A stretch of 40,812 nt of DNA from an uncultured Bacteroidia bacterium (GCA_902772985.1 CACYCP010000045.1:1-40812), one strand, 5' to 3'. Positions 25,376 through 34,150 are shown, counted from the first letter of the stretch. Program-made: numbers and translations. Notes: generated by a model not told the origin, from the sequence alone.

Positions 25376-26401
25376 ATGAAAGAGAGATTATTGGGTAAGA
25401 CGCCGGAGGAACTCTCCATTTTGGCGCAGACGGCATCTCTTCCCGCATTTACCGGGAAGCAGATGGCTAAATGGCTGTACCAGAAGAGGGAGAGGGACTT
25501 GGACTCGATGACCGATATCTCCAAGGCCGGCAGGGAAAGACTCTCTGAAAAATATGAAGTGGGCCAGGCCCGTCCGGTAGATGTCGCCATATCCTCCGAC
25601 GGCACAAAAAAATACCTTTTCCCGGTGGACGGGGACAGTTCCAATGCCGTAGAGGCGGTAATGATTCCGGAGGCCGACAGGAAAACCCTCTGCGTCTCCT
25701 CCCAGGCCGGCTGCAAAATGGGCTGCCGTTTCTGTATGACCGGAAGGCAGGGCTTCCACGGGAATCTGTCATCGGCCGATATCCTTTCCCAGTTCTTTGC
25801 GATAGATGAGGCGGGGGAGCTCACGAATGCCGTTTTCATGGGAATGGGGGAGCCACTGGACAATTGGGAGAACGTGAAGCGCGCAATTGAGGTGCTCACC
25901 GCCCCATGGGGCCTTGGATGGAGTCCTAAACGCGTCACCCTAAGCACTATAGGAGTCCTTCCGAAACTGCGTCAATATCTGGACGAAAGTAAATGCCACC
26001 TTGCCGTGAGCCTTCACAATCCCTTCCCGGAGGAAAGGTTGGAATTTATGCCGGTTGAAAAGAATTGGCCAATAAAGGACGTCGTGGCACTTCTGAAACA
26101 ATACGATTTCAGCGGCCAGCGCCGCGTCAGTTTTGAATATACCCTTTTTGAAGGATGGAACGACAGCCCCAGGCATGCCGATGCCCTCCTTTCACTTCTT
26201 CGTGGCCTTGAATGCCGGGTTAACCTTATCCGTTTCCACAGGATTCCCGATTTCTCTTACAGTCCCGCAGCGGAAGGGAAAATGGAATTGTTCCGCGACC
26301 GGCTTTCCTCCGGGGGGCTCACCTCTACCATCCGCGCTTCCCGCGGAGAAGATATTTTTGCAGCATGCGGTCTTCTGGCCGGTAAAAATAAGTCGAGATG
26401 A
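25376..26401 (+). CDS. rlmN: 23S rRNA A2503-C2 / tRNA A37-C2 methyltransferase (radical SAM)
   Basis: A 341-residue radical-SAM enzyme. The 4Fe-4S cluster motif C-x3-C-x2-C is C113, C117, C120 (CKMGCRFC); GMGEPLDNW and the C-terminal catalytic Cys in FAACGLL are also present. It methylates C2 of A2503 in 23S rRNA and A37 of some tRNAs. A GTG two codons upstream (25370) is the last base of the -7 box, so ATG 25376 is used. TGA overlaps the next ATG. Confidence 0.95.
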   Translation: MKERLLGKTPEELSILAQTASLPAFTGKQMAKWLYQKRERDLDSMTDISKAGRERLSEKYEVGQARPVDVAISSDGTKKYLFPVDGDSSNAVEAVMIPEADRKTLCVSSQAGCKMGCRFCMTGRQGFHGNLSSADILSQFFAIDEAGELTNAVFMGMGEPLDNWENVKRAIEVLTAPWGLGWSPKRVTLSTIGVLPKLRQYLDESKCHLAVSLHNPFPEERLEFMPVEKNWPIKDVVALLKQYDFSGQRRVSFEYTLFEGWNDSPRHADALLSLLRGLECRVNLIRFHRIPDFSYSPAAEGKMELFRDRLSSGGLTSTIRASRGEDIFAACGLLAGKNKSR

Positions 26402-28806
26402 AAAAAATACTGATTGCCCTTTTCCTGCTTGTACAGGCTTTGCCCCTGATGTCCCAGCTCCCGCCTCCTTCTTCTACCTTCGGCCTTTCCCAGGAGGATG
26501 AAAAGTCGGTCAAGGAAATGAGATATAAGATGGCCCAGATTAAAAAACGCAGGCCCACCGTTGCCCTTGTCCTCTCGGGAGGCGGGGCTAAGGGAGCTGC
26601 AACCGTAGGTGCGCTCAAGTTCCTGGAGCAGTATGAAATTCCCATCGATATGGTTGTGGGAACCAGCATAGGCGGCCTTGTGGGCGGTATGTACGCCCTT
26701 GGCTATTCCCCCGAATACTTGGATTCCCTGTTCAAGACCATGGACTGGCAAATGGCGCTGTCCGACAAGGTGGACGATTCTTTCATTCCGTATTCGCGCC
26801 GCCGTTATAGGGAAAAGTTCCTCCTGTCTTTCCCTTTCTTTTACCGTGAAGAAGATTACAAGGATTTCCTTGAAGGGGACCTGCCTTTTGCCGGCGGCAA
26901 ATCACGAAGGCTCAAGCTTGGTGCCGATGAGTCCAACCCCAGGAGTGTCAGCGATGTAATTAACGGAAACCTTCTGGGCAGCCTGCCTTCTGGCTTTGTT
27001 TTCGGCCAGAACGTGAACCATATCATATCTTCCAGGACGGTAGGTTACAGCGATTCCACCAATTTCTTCTCGCTGCCCATTCCTTACGCCTGCGTGGCAA
27101 CGGATTTGCCAACTTCGAAGGCTAAGATTTGGCATAGCGGTTCCATGAACCTTGCAATGCGTTCCACCATGTCCATCCCCGGTCTTTTCGCTCCTGTGCG
27201 TACCGAAGGAATGGTGCTGGTCGATGGCGGCATGCGGAATAACTTCCCCGTGAACATAGCCAAGGAACTGGGGGCCGATATCGTCATAGGCATCGACCTT
27301 GCCACGGGAAACACTTTGTCGGCAAAGGATATCAAGAATCTGGGAGATATCCTGATATCGGGAATGGAACTTTTCGCCAACGACGCGTATGAGAAGAACA
27401 TAAGTATGGTGGATATACTTATCCATCCGGATTTGGACGGGTATAACATGCTTAGTTTCAACGCTCAAGCCGTGGAAGATATGTCGGTGCGAGGATATAA
27501 GGCAGCCGAAGAGGTCGCTCCCCAGCTGGAAGCCCTCCGTAAAAGACTTGGGAATGAAAAATTCAAGCTGAACGCAACTCCTGCGGTGGATATCGACAGA
27601 ACGGATGTCCATATCGGGGAGATAGAGATAGTGGGTGTATCGGAAAAAGAGGCCGAGTATCTTCGCTCCAAGATGTATGTCCAGCCGAATTCCATTGTGG
27701 ACCGGAAAGTGATTGAAAACGATATTGCCTCTATTTTCGGCAAGGGCGCCTACGATTATGTGAACTACGAACTTCGCGGCTCGCAGGAGCCCTACAAGTT
27801 AAGGATACTGTGTAAGAGGGGCCCCATGCACCAGCTTGGCCTGGGCGCCAGAATCGATACCGAAGACTTGGTGTCGCTGCTTTTGAACGTGGGCTTGAAT
27901 ACCAATTCCATTTACGGTTCGTCCTTGGATATGACCGCCAGGATAAGCACCAGCCCCTATATCGATTTACTCTATTCCTATAACGCCCCGCATTTTTCCA
28001 CTTTCAATGCCAGGGCGGAATTCCGCTACACCAACCGCAACAACTTCCTCCGCGGCGACGAAAACTACGACATCGCCTTCTTCCTGGCAACCCAGGAACT
28101 GTACATGTCCAATATGCACTGGTCGCAGTTCGACGTGAAGCTGGGCCTTCGGAACCAGTTCCTGAAGATAAACCGCGTGCTGGCTTCAAACGTGGTGGGC
28201 GACTACGATTTCGACAATCTGTCGGCCGATTACCTTGGCCTCTTCGTGGACGGGAGAATAGAAACGATGGATGACGGGTATTTCCCCACAAGGGGTATTT
28301 CCCTTGGAATCAGGGGTGATGCGATTTACAGGGGTTTCGATGGCAGTAAAAGCGGAAAATTCCTTGGAATAGCGCAGGTGGACGGCTCTTTCCCCTTCAG
28401 TTTTGGGGCCTTCACCCTTATTCCCAGGGCCAATGCACGCTTTATCTTCGGCAAAAACATTCCTTTGATTCATTCGAATCTTATCGGCGGAGATATGAGA
28501 GGCCGTTATGTAGAGCAGCAGATGCCTTTCATTGGCATTACCGGCGCTGCAATACGCCGTCCGTATTTGCTCCTTGCAAGGCTTGATGCGCGCTACAGGG
28601 TAGGGAAGAGCCATTATTTCTCGCTGCTTGGTAACTACTCCTACGACTTTGACGATTTCGGGGCCTTTGTCCATGGTGAAAGTATCTGGGGCGTTGGTGC
28701 AGAGTATGCCTACGATTCCATTGTCGGTCCGCTGAAAGCCCAGATCAACTGGTCTTCACTGAATAATTCCGTCGGTTTTTACGTTTCCCTGGGTTACAAT
28801 TTCTAG
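26398..28806 (+). CDS. Patatin-like phospholipase with outer-membrane beta-barrel
   Basis: An 802-residue exported protein. Signal peptide ending LMS|Q (19/20). The patatin domain (about 55-360) has oxyanion GGGAKG (61-66), nucleophile S90 in GTSIGG and catalytic D276 in VDGGMRNN. A POTRA-like region follows (about 405-475, HIGEIEIVGVSEKEAEYL), then a ~330-residue C-terminal barrel of the BamA/Omp85 type ending in the aromatic YVSLGYNF. This is the PlpD-like architecture (type Vd secretion): lipase outside or in the periplasm, anchored by its own barrel. ATGA overlap with rlmN. Confidence 0.92.
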   Translation: MKKILIALFLLVQALPLMSQLPPPSSTFGLSQEDEKSVKEMRYKMAQIKKRRPTVALVLSGGGAKGAATVGALKFLEQYEIPIDMVVGTSIGGLVGGMYALGYSPEYLDSLFKTMDWQMALSDKVDDSFIPYSRRRYREKFLLSFPFFYREEDYKDFLEGDLPFAGGKSRRLKLGADESNPRSVSDVINGNLLGSLPSGFVFGQNVNHIISSRTVGYSDSTNFFSLPIPYACVATDLPTSKAKIWHSGSMNLAMRSTMSIPGLFAPVRTEGMVLVDGGMRNNFPVNIAKELGADIVIGIDLATGNTLSAKDIKNLGDILISGMELFANDAYEKNISMVDILIHPDLDGYNMLSFNAQAVEDMSVRGYKAAEEVAPQLEALRKRLGNEKFKLNATPAVDIDRTDVHIGEIEIVGVSEKEAEYLRSKMYVQPNSIVDRKVIENDIASIFGKGAYDYVNYELRGSQEPYKLRILCKRGPMHQLGLGARIDTEDLVSLLLNVGLNTNSIYGSSLDMTARISTSPYIDLLYSYNAPHFSTFNARAEFRYTNRNNFLRGDENYDIAFFLATQELYMSNMHWSQFDVKLGLRNQFLKINRVLASNVVGDYDFDNLSADYLGLFVDGRIETMDDGYFPTRGISLGIRGDAIYRGFDGSKSGKFLGIAQVDGSFPFSFGAFTLIPRANARFIFGKNIPLIHSNLIGGDMRGRYVEQQMPFIGITGAAIRRPYLLLARLDARYRVGKSHYFSLLGNYSYDFDDFGAFVHGESIWGVGAEYAYDSIVGPLKAQINWSSLNNSVGFYVSLGYNF

Positions 28807-28809
28807 AAT

Positions 28810-29256
28810 ATGGAAAAAGCCGCATCCCTTTCCCGCTTGCAAAAGCTTTGCTCTAAGGCCGAGTATTGCAGCGCCGACATTTACAGGAAGGCCTTGAAAG
28901 ACCTTTCCGGGGACGAGGCCGCCGCAAGGGAAATTGTGGATGAACTCATACGGGACAAATATGTCGATGACGCTCGCTATGCCCTGGCTTTTTACAGGGA
29001 AAAATCCCTCATTCAAGGCTGGGGACCTGTAAAAATACGCTTTCAGCTGAAGGGGAAGGGGATTCCGGACGCACTCATTGATACGGCCGCCAATGAAATT
29101 GACGCGTCGAAGGCCAGACTTCGGCTTCAGAAACTAATTGACGCCAAGAGGCGAAGCCTGAAGGGGGACCCTCAGATAAGGCTCAAACTTTTGAGATACG
29201 GCCTTTCCCGCGGGTATGAATACGAAGAGGTCCTCTCTTGCCTTGTTCAGGAATAA
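28810..29256 (+). CDS. recX: Regulatory protein RecX
   Basis: A 148-residue RecX-family protein made of three-helix repeats: CSKAEYCSADIYRKAL, LIRDKYVDDARYALAFYREK (in part) and WGPVKIRFQLKGKGIPDALI, then LRYGLSRGYEYEEVLSCL. RecX binds RecA filaments and limits their growth. It is separated from recA and travels with the rlmN/patatin operon, 3 bases after the barrel gene's stop. No signal for its own promoter. Confidence 0.92.
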   Translation: MEKAASLSRLQKLCSKAEYCSADIYRKALKDLSGDEAAAREIVDELIRDKYVDDARYALAFYREKSLIQGWGPVKIRFQLKGKGIPDALIDTAANEIDASKARLRLQKLIDAKRRSLKGDPQIRLKLLRYGLSRGYEYEEVLSCLVQE

Positions 29257-29268
29257 ACGCTATCTTTG
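29237..29268 (+). promoter_or_regulatory. Promoter of rnpB
   Basis: TTG at 29238-29240 and TATCTTTG at 29261-29268, 20-bp spacer, embedded in the last codons of recX. Predicted transcription start is within a few bases of the RNase P RNA P1 stem. Confidence 0.68.
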
Positions 29269-29281
29269 CAGCCGTAAAAAA

Positions 29282-29598
29282 ATGGTGGGGCGACCTGTCG
29301 CGGCGCCTTTTGGGCGCTGAGGAAAGTCCGCACAGGAAAGGGCACCCGTCTGTGGAAAGCGCAGCGGGGAGTAATCTTCGGTTTGCCGTAACAGAAAACA
29401 ACCGCCTGCAAAGGTAAGGGTGAAAACGCGGGGTAAGAGCCCACGACGCCGTCTTGGCGACAAGCGGCGGGTACGGCACACGGGCCTGCAAGACCAAATA
29501 TACCGGTAGCCATTCGGGCTGCCCGTCCGATGCCGGGGGGTAGGTTGCGCAGATAAATGACAGGCTCAAAAACAGAAAGCGGCTTACGGCTCCACCAT
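29282..29598 (+). ncRNA. rnpB: RNase P RNA, bacterial class A
   Basis: The catalytic RNA that matures tRNA 5' ends. P1 is formed by ATGGTGG at 29282-29288 with CCACCAT at 29592-29598. Conserved region GAGGAAAGTCCGCAC begins at 29319, ACAGAAAAC lies near 29390, and ACAGAAAGCGGCTTACGG (29571-29588) is the universal 3' P4-side element. Length near 317 nt is normal. The T6 directly after P1 (29598-29603) lets P1 or the 3' stem act as terminator. Its 3' end overlaps a minus-strand small gene by 15 bases. Ends are estimated from P1. Confidence 0.95.
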
Positions 29599-29760
29599 TT
29601 TTTCATAATCTTCCTGGGAATTCTCCAAGATGTCGTCAAAGCCCTTTAATGCAGCGAAAGGCGCAAATTGCGCAGCCCTTTCCAGAAGGGACATCCGCGG
29701 ATGCCTGGCCGACGTGTGGTGCGGAAGGTCGATTATATCCTTGTACAGTTCTTCGCTCAT
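29584..29760 (-). CDS. Small YolD-like protein coupled to the Y-family polymerase
   Basis: A 58-residue protein reading MSEELYKDIIDLPHHTSARH and then the diagnostic PRMSLLERAAQFAPFAALKG. This motif is shared by small YolD-like proteins found beside Y-family polymerases in Firmicutes and Bacteroidota. Its ATG overlaps the polymerase TGA (ATGA at 29757-29760), giving coupled translation and supporting a joint role in UV/SOS mutagenesis. It is shorter than the usual YolD-like protein, having lost the C-terminal half. The stop lies inside the 3' end of rnpB on the other strand. The family role is inferred; no biochemical function is known. Confidence 0.82.
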   Translation of the reverse strand: MSEELYKDIIDLPHHTSARHPRMSLLERAAQFAPFAALKGFDDILENSQEDYEKMVEP

Positions 29761-31058
29761 GCCTTGTGTCCTCCTATCTGCTTGTTCCTTTCCCGGGCCG
29801 TGGCACCTTCCTCGAAGTTCATTCCCTTCAGGATGGCGTTCTTCCCAAAACGTTGCCGTATCTTTAAGATGGCCTCTTGCTGCCGGCGTTCACGCTGCGC
29901 CGCGGCGCTGTCCTCTTCCTGGCCGAAAAGGCTCAGCTGGACCTCGCTCTTAAGGTCTTCGCTTCTTACGTGGGCCATAGTCACGGAGATTCTTCTTATG
30001 CCCTTTGAGGGATTTGCAATGGATGAAAACAGCTTGGAAGCGGCTTTTACTATGGCAATGGTAGATGAACTGGCGCACCCCAGGTTGATGCTTCCGTGTA
30101 CCGAATCGTGCCTTTCGTAAGAAATGGCAAGGATCACCTGGTCGGTTACAAGCCGCCTTTCCACAAGGTCCATTACAAGCTGGTCGGTCATTTCCCTCAC
30201 TATTACCGCCGCCTGCTCAAAGCTGTAGGGCCTTGGCAGGACCTGTCCGCTGGAAATACTGTTGTCGTGGGGCTTGTAGGCCTTTATATGCTCCAAAGTG
30301 CAGGGCTCCCAGCCCCAGGCGTGGTCTATGAGCAGTTCGGCATTTACGCCGAAGGCCTTGTATAGCGATTCCTCGTTCTGGACGGAGCGGCGAGCCACAT
30401 CCCCAAGCGTATATAGCTGCAGTTTCTCCAGCCTTTGCACCGTGCCGTGGCCTATGCGCCAGAAGTCTGTCAGGGGCCGGTGTGTCCAGTATTTCCGGCG
30501 GTAACTCATTTCATCCAGAGAGGCTATCCTCACACCGTCCTTGTCCGGGGGACTGTGCTTTGCCTCAATGTCCATTGCCACTTTCGCCAGATACAGGTTA
30601 GGGCCGATGCCAGCCGTGGCGGTTATCCCCGTCTCTTTCAGTACCGTCCTGATGAGCATCATAGCCAGGTCGTGGGCCGTAGTCTTGTAAAGCCGGAGGT
30701 ATTCGGTCGCGTCTATGAAGACTTCATCTATGGAATAGACATGAATGTCTTCTGGAGCAATGAAGCGCAGGTAAATGGCGTAAATCCGGCCGCTCACTTC
30801 CAGGTAATTGGCCATTCTTGGCGTTGCGACTATGAAATCCGTATTCAGTTTCCTGACTTCGAAGAGGCGCGGTCTCCCCGAGACGCCCATCTCCTTCAGC
30901 GCGGGCGACACCGCCAGGCAGATGGTTTTGTCGGTGCGGCTTTCATCGGCCACGACAAGCTTGGCCTTGAGGGGGTCAAGGCCCCTTTCCACGCATTCCA
31001 CCGATGCATAGAAAGACTTCAGGTCTATGGCCAGGTATGTGCGCACTTCCTGCGTCAC
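29757..31058 (-). CDS. Y-family DNA polymerase (DinB/UmuC-like)
   Basis: A 433-residue translesion polymerase. Palm acidic residues are D12 (AIDLKSFYASVE) and D111-E112 (YSIDEVF); thumb HhH region FWRIGHGTVQRLEKL; little-finger domain to about 370; a beta-clamp-binding motif QLSLF at 374-378; then a charged ~55-residue tail. The length and long tail are nearer UvrX/YqjW-type proteins than classic DinB (~350). The ATG overlaps the stop of the upstream FGE/sialidase gene and its own stop overlaps the YolD-like start. No LexA-type site was seen nearby. Confidence 0.92.
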   Translation of the reverse strand: MTQEVRTYLAIDLKSFYASVECVERGLDPLKAKLVVADESRTDKTICLAVSPALKEMGVSGRPRLFEVRKLNTDFIVATPRMANYLEVSGRIYAIYLRFIAPEDIHVYSIDEVFIDATEYLRLYKTTAHDLAMMLIRTVLKETGITATAGIGPNLYLAKVAMDIEAKHSPPDKDGVRIASLDEMSYRRKYWTHRPLTDFWRIGHGTVQRLEKLQLYTLGDVARRSVQNEESLYKAFGVNAELLIDHAWGWEPCTLEHIKAYKPHDNSISSGQVLPRPYSFEQAAVIVREMTDQLVMDLVERRLVTDQVILAISYERHDSVHGSINLGCASSSTIAIVKAASKLFSSIANPSKGIRRISVTMAHVRSEDLKSEVQLSLFGQEEDSAAAQRERRQQEAILKIRQRFGKNAILKGMNFEEGATARERNKQIGGHKA

Positions 31059-32749
31059 TTTCTAATCCAATCCAGGTTAAAACGGTAGTGTACGCGGCTG
31101 GAAAGCAGGTGAATCGTTCCGTCCGGCCCTTGTGTGCAGGCAAGGTAGCCGCGAGGCTCGGCATGGGTGGCGTCCATTGTGAACTTGCCTGTCCAGGCAC
31201 CTCCGTCCAGCACCCTGGTCTTGCCGTCGCTGATGAGTTTTTGAACAGGCCAGCTCACTCCTTCGTCTTCGCTGAGGGCTAGGAAAAGGCCGTTTTCCCC
31301 GAAGGAACAAAGCATTAGCGGGCCTTCCTGAAGGCGCTTCAGCACCAGTCTTTGTCCGCTGCCGATGGGAGGAAAAGTTGTGGGAGAGTATTCCCAGCTT
31401 CGGCCTCCGTCCCGGGAGATGCTCCTGGGCATTTTCCCCTCGATGCTGTTTCCCCGGCCGTATGCCATAAGGGAACCATCGGCAAGTTCAACTATCCCTG
31501 CGTGGATGCCGGCAATGGTGCTTCCCGTGTCTTCCCAGCTTTCCCCGCCGTCATTTGAGACGTGGAGCGAGGTTCCGTCTTCACCTCCGGGTCCGGCGTC
31601 ACAGCAAAGTAGGATGCGTCCGTCCCGCGTGACGATGGGGCCGGCTATTACCTGATGCCTTACCTCGTGCTCCGGCTCTATGTACTTAAGGGCCGACCAG
31701 TTTCCGCCGCTTAGACGACGCATTGAAAGTGCCAGGTCCTTCCATTCCCCGGCATCACCAACTCCCTGGAAGTGAAGTATTTCACCGCTGTCAAGGCTAA
31801 GGAGGGCACTTCCGGTCATGTTCCTTCCGGGAACTTTGCAGAAGAGGCTGGCCGGGGACCAGGCCTTTCCGTCGAATATGGACTGGAGCACCACCATCTC
31901 CCGGCCCGCTTCGGCATCGGTGGAAAACCATATTGCAAGCAGGCGTCCGTCGGGGAGACAGCAAACTGCCGGCTGGTGATTATGGGCATAGAAAGGGCTG
32001 CCGTCCACGGGCGCAATTACATAGGGGAGAGGCTGGGCAAAGAACGGCCCGTGCACGGAAAGGGCCTGATCGGTGCACGGGAGCCCTGTTTCAGGCAGCC
32101 TGTGCACGGATTCGGCCTGATTGGTGCACGGGGCTGGGATTTCCGATGCTTCCACAACGCGGAAGCCAAGCAGGACGGAACGGTCCTCGGGGATGGAGGC
32201 ACTGACAGCGTCGCTACGGAGGAATTCCACAGGAGTATTGTGGCTTCCGCCCCTTACTGCCCTATAATCCCCGATGCGGTCCAGGCACCATTCTTCCACG
32301 TTTCCATGCATGTCGAAAAGGCCCCAGGCATTTGGGGCGAAACTGGCAACCTGAAGGGAGACAGGCACTTTGTCACGAGTGTTTTCCTGCACCTTCCACT
32401 GCTCCGAGGGAAAATTGTCGCCGGTATTGTAGGCCGATGTGCTCCCGGCCCTGCAGGCGTATTCCCATTCGGCCTGGGTGGGCAGGCGGAAATTGCGTCC
32501 GATGCGGCGGGAAAGCCATTCGCAGTAGGCCACGGCGTCGTCCCAGGATACCATTACCACGGCCTCGTCGTCGTTGAGCGAAAAGCCCTTATAACCGCGT
32601 AAGTGCTTGTGGGACGGAGCAAAAGCCTCAAACTGGGCATTCGTCACTTCGGTCGAACTCATCTTGAAGGATGCGCCCGGAATGTCAATCATAGTGGGAG
32701 CCGGCGTGCATGCAGCAGCCAGTGCCAAAGTCCAAAGAATAGGTTTCAT
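31055..32749 (-). CDS. Lipoprotein fusing an FGE-sulfatase-like domain to a BNR/sialidase-like propeller
   Basis: A 564-residue predicted lipoprotein (lipobox AAA-C14). Residues ~20-200 are an FGE/SUMF1-like domain: MSSTEVTNAQF, RLPTQAEWEYACRAG, MHGNVEEWCLD, AVRGGS and GFRVV. The two Cys of true formylglycine-generating enzymes are absent between RGGS and GFRV, so that activity is unlikely. A linker (~206-235) contains a duplicated PCT(N/D)QA unit. Residues ~240-560 form a BNR propeller with three Asp boxes, SNDGGESW (398), SRDGGRSW (445) and SEDEGVSW (493). The carbohydrate substrate is unknown; strict sialidase activity is not proven. First gene of the operon with the polymerase. Confidence 0.85.
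   Translation of the reverse strand: MKPILWTLALAAACTPAPTMIDIPGASFKMSSTEVTNAQFEAFAPSHKHLRGYKGFSLNDDEAVVMVSWDDAVAYCEWLSRRIGRNFRLPTQAEWEYACRAGSTSAYNTGDNFPSEQWKVQENTRDKVPVSLQVASFAPNAWGLFDMHGNVEEWCLDRIGDYRAVRGGSHNTPVEFLRSDAVSASIPEDRSVLLGFRVVEASEIPAPCTNQAESVHRLPETGLPCTDQALSVHGPFFAQPLPYVIAPVDGSPFYAHNHQPAVCCLPDGRLLAIWFSTDAEAGREMVVLQSIFDGKAWSPASLFCKVPGRNMTGSALLSLDSGEILHFQGVGDAGEWKDLALSMRRLSGGNWSALKYIEPEHEVRHQVIAGPIVTRDGRILLCCDAGPGGEDGTSLHVSNDGGESWEDTGSTIAGIHAGIVELADGSLMAYGRGNSIEGKMPRSISRDGGRSWEYSPTTFPPIGSGQRLVLKRLQEGPLMLCSFGENGLFLALSEDEGVSWPVQKLISDGKTRVLDGGAWTGKFTMDATHAEPRGYLACTQGPDGTIHLLSSRVHYRFNLDWIRK
32051..32131. repeat. Two imperfect 30-bp direct repeats carrying GTGCAC palindromes
   Basis: Copies at 32051-32080 and 32102-32131, offset 51 bp (17 codons), differ at a few positions. 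Each copy begins and ends with GTGCAC, so four such hexamers occur at 32051, 32073, 32102 and 32124. They encode the duplicated interdomain linker of the FGE/BNR fusion protein. Confidence 0.8.
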
Positions 32750-32773
32750 CGTTTAAAGTTACGGAAAAAATGT

Positions 32774-32781
32774 TATATTTG
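32774..32781 (+). promoter_or_regulatory. -7 box for pgi
   Basis: TATATTTG, 31 bases upstream of the pgi ATG. A TAACTTTA on the opposite strand at 32761-32754, one base off consensus, may serve the divergent FGE/BNR gene. Confidence 0.55.
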
Positions 32782-32812
32782 TAAGTGCGGAAATAATAAA
32801 ACACTATAATTT

Positions 32813-34150
32813 ATGCTCAAAGTAAATGTTAAAGGCTGCGAACCTTTTGTAGAGGCCGCCAAATATGAAGCCTATGTTCAGAAGGCTTTGGACGCGTTCG
32901 ATGTCCTTCAAAGCGAAAAAGGCGCCGGGAACGACTTCCTGGGCTGGAAACACCTTTCCACGGAGATGCCGGAGAGCATCCTGGACGATATTGAAGGCAT
33001 CTGTGCCAGATGGAAGAACAAAGGCATCGATCTGGTGATTGCCATCGGCATCGGCGGCAGCTATCTGGGCGCGAAGTGCGTTATAGAAGCCTTAAGCCAC
33101 AATTTCGCAAAGCAGCTCAAGCGCAAAGATGCCCCGGAGGTGGTTTTCGCCGGCAACAACCTGTCGGAGGAATACCTGGCCGAACTGATGGACCTTGCGT
33201 CGGAGCGTAACGTGGCCTGCATAGTCATTTCCAAGAGCGGTACCACCACGGAACCGGCAGTGGCTTTCCGCATTGTGAAACAGTTCATCGAAACCCATTA
33301 TGGCAAGAAAGAGGCGGCACAGCGCATAGTGGCCATTACCGATGCCAGGAAGGGCGCTCTCAAGACCCTCTCGGACCAGGAAGGTTACAAGACTTTTGTG
33401 GTTCCGGATAACGTGGGCGGCCGTTTCAGCGTATTCACCCCGGTGGGCCTGCTGCCCATCGCCGCTGCCGGCTTCGACATCCGTGCGCTGCTGGAAGGCG
33501 TTAAAAAGGCCGAAAAAACCCTGGCAGTAAAGAGCCCTGATAATCCCGCCGTAGTATATGCAGCCATGCGCAACTGCCTGTTCAGTGAACTGGGCAAGAA
33601 GGTAGAGATTCTGGTGAATTATAATCCCAAACTCACATACGTGGCCGAATGGTGGAAGCAGCTTTACGGCGAATCTGAGGGCAAGGACGGCACCGGCATT
33701 TTCCCTGCCAGCGTAAATAACACGGCCGACCTTCACTCCATGGGCCAGTTCATCCAGGAAGGCACCCGCGTAATGTTCGAGACCGTGCTGCACGTGGATA
33801 ACGCACAGAGAAACGTGGTCATCGATAGCGATCCCCAGAATCTGGACCAGCTCAATTTCCTTTCCGGCAAGCACGTAGAGCATTGCAACCATATGGCCGA
33901 ACTTGGAACCCGCATCGCCCACATCGATGGCGGCGTACCGCAAATCGAGGTAAGCATCGAAACCCTGGACGCAAAGCGTCTTGGCACCATGCTGTATTTC
34001 TTCGAATTCGCCTGCGGCGTAAGCGCCTACACCCTGGGAGTCAATCCTTTCAACCAGCCCGGTGTAGAGGCCTACAAGAAGAATATGTTCGCCCTTCTGG
34101 AAAAGCCGGGATACGAAGAGGCCACCAAGGCAATCAAGGCCAGGCTTTAG
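32813..34150 (+). CDS. pgi: Glucose-6-phosphate isomerase
   Basis: A 445-residue phosphoglucose isomerase of the shorter bacterial type. IGIGGSYLGAK, the phosphate-binding ISKSGTTTEP, VPDNVGGRFSVFTPVGLLP (in part) and C-terminal GVEAYKKNMFALL are diagnostic. It interconverts glucose-6-phosphate and fructose-6-phosphate in glycolysis. Monocistronic, with its own -7 box. Its TAG shares bases with the TAA of the convergent TonB receptor gene (TTAG). Confidence 0.96.
   Translation: MLKVNVKGCEPFVEAAKYEAYVQKALDAFDVLQSEKGAGNDFLGWKHLSTEMPESILDDIEGICARWKNKGIDLVIAIGIGGSYLGAKCVIEALSHNFAKQLKRKDAPEVVFAGNNLSEEYLAELMDLASERNVACIVISKSGTTTEPAVAFRIVKQFIETHYGKKEAAQRIVAITDARKGALKTLSDQEGYKTFVVPDNVGGRFSVFTPVGLLPIAAAGFDIRALLEGVKKAEKTLAVKSPDNPAVVYAAMRNCLFSELGKKVEILVNYNPKLTYVAEWWKQLYGESEGKDGTGIFPASVNNTADLHSMGQFIQEGTRVMFETVLHVDNAQRNVVIDSDPQNLDQLNFLSGKHVEHCNHMAELGTRIAHIDGGVPQIEVSIETLDAKRLGTMLYFFEFACGVSAYTLGVNPFNQPGVEAYKKNMFALLEKPGYEEATKAIKARL

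Noticed and set aside
32051-32131. Repeat pair considered as a CRISPR remnant
   Set aside because: Only two copies, imperfect, inside a coding frame, no cas genes; explained as a duplicated linker.
31772-32602. Plus-strand open frame (276 codons) antisense to the FGE/BNR gene
   Set aside because: The minus strand has a lipobox, FGE motifs and three Asp boxes; the plus frame has none and no promoter.
33092-33943. Minus-strand open frame (283 codons) inside pgi
   Set aside because: Pure antisense to conserved pgi; no motifs.
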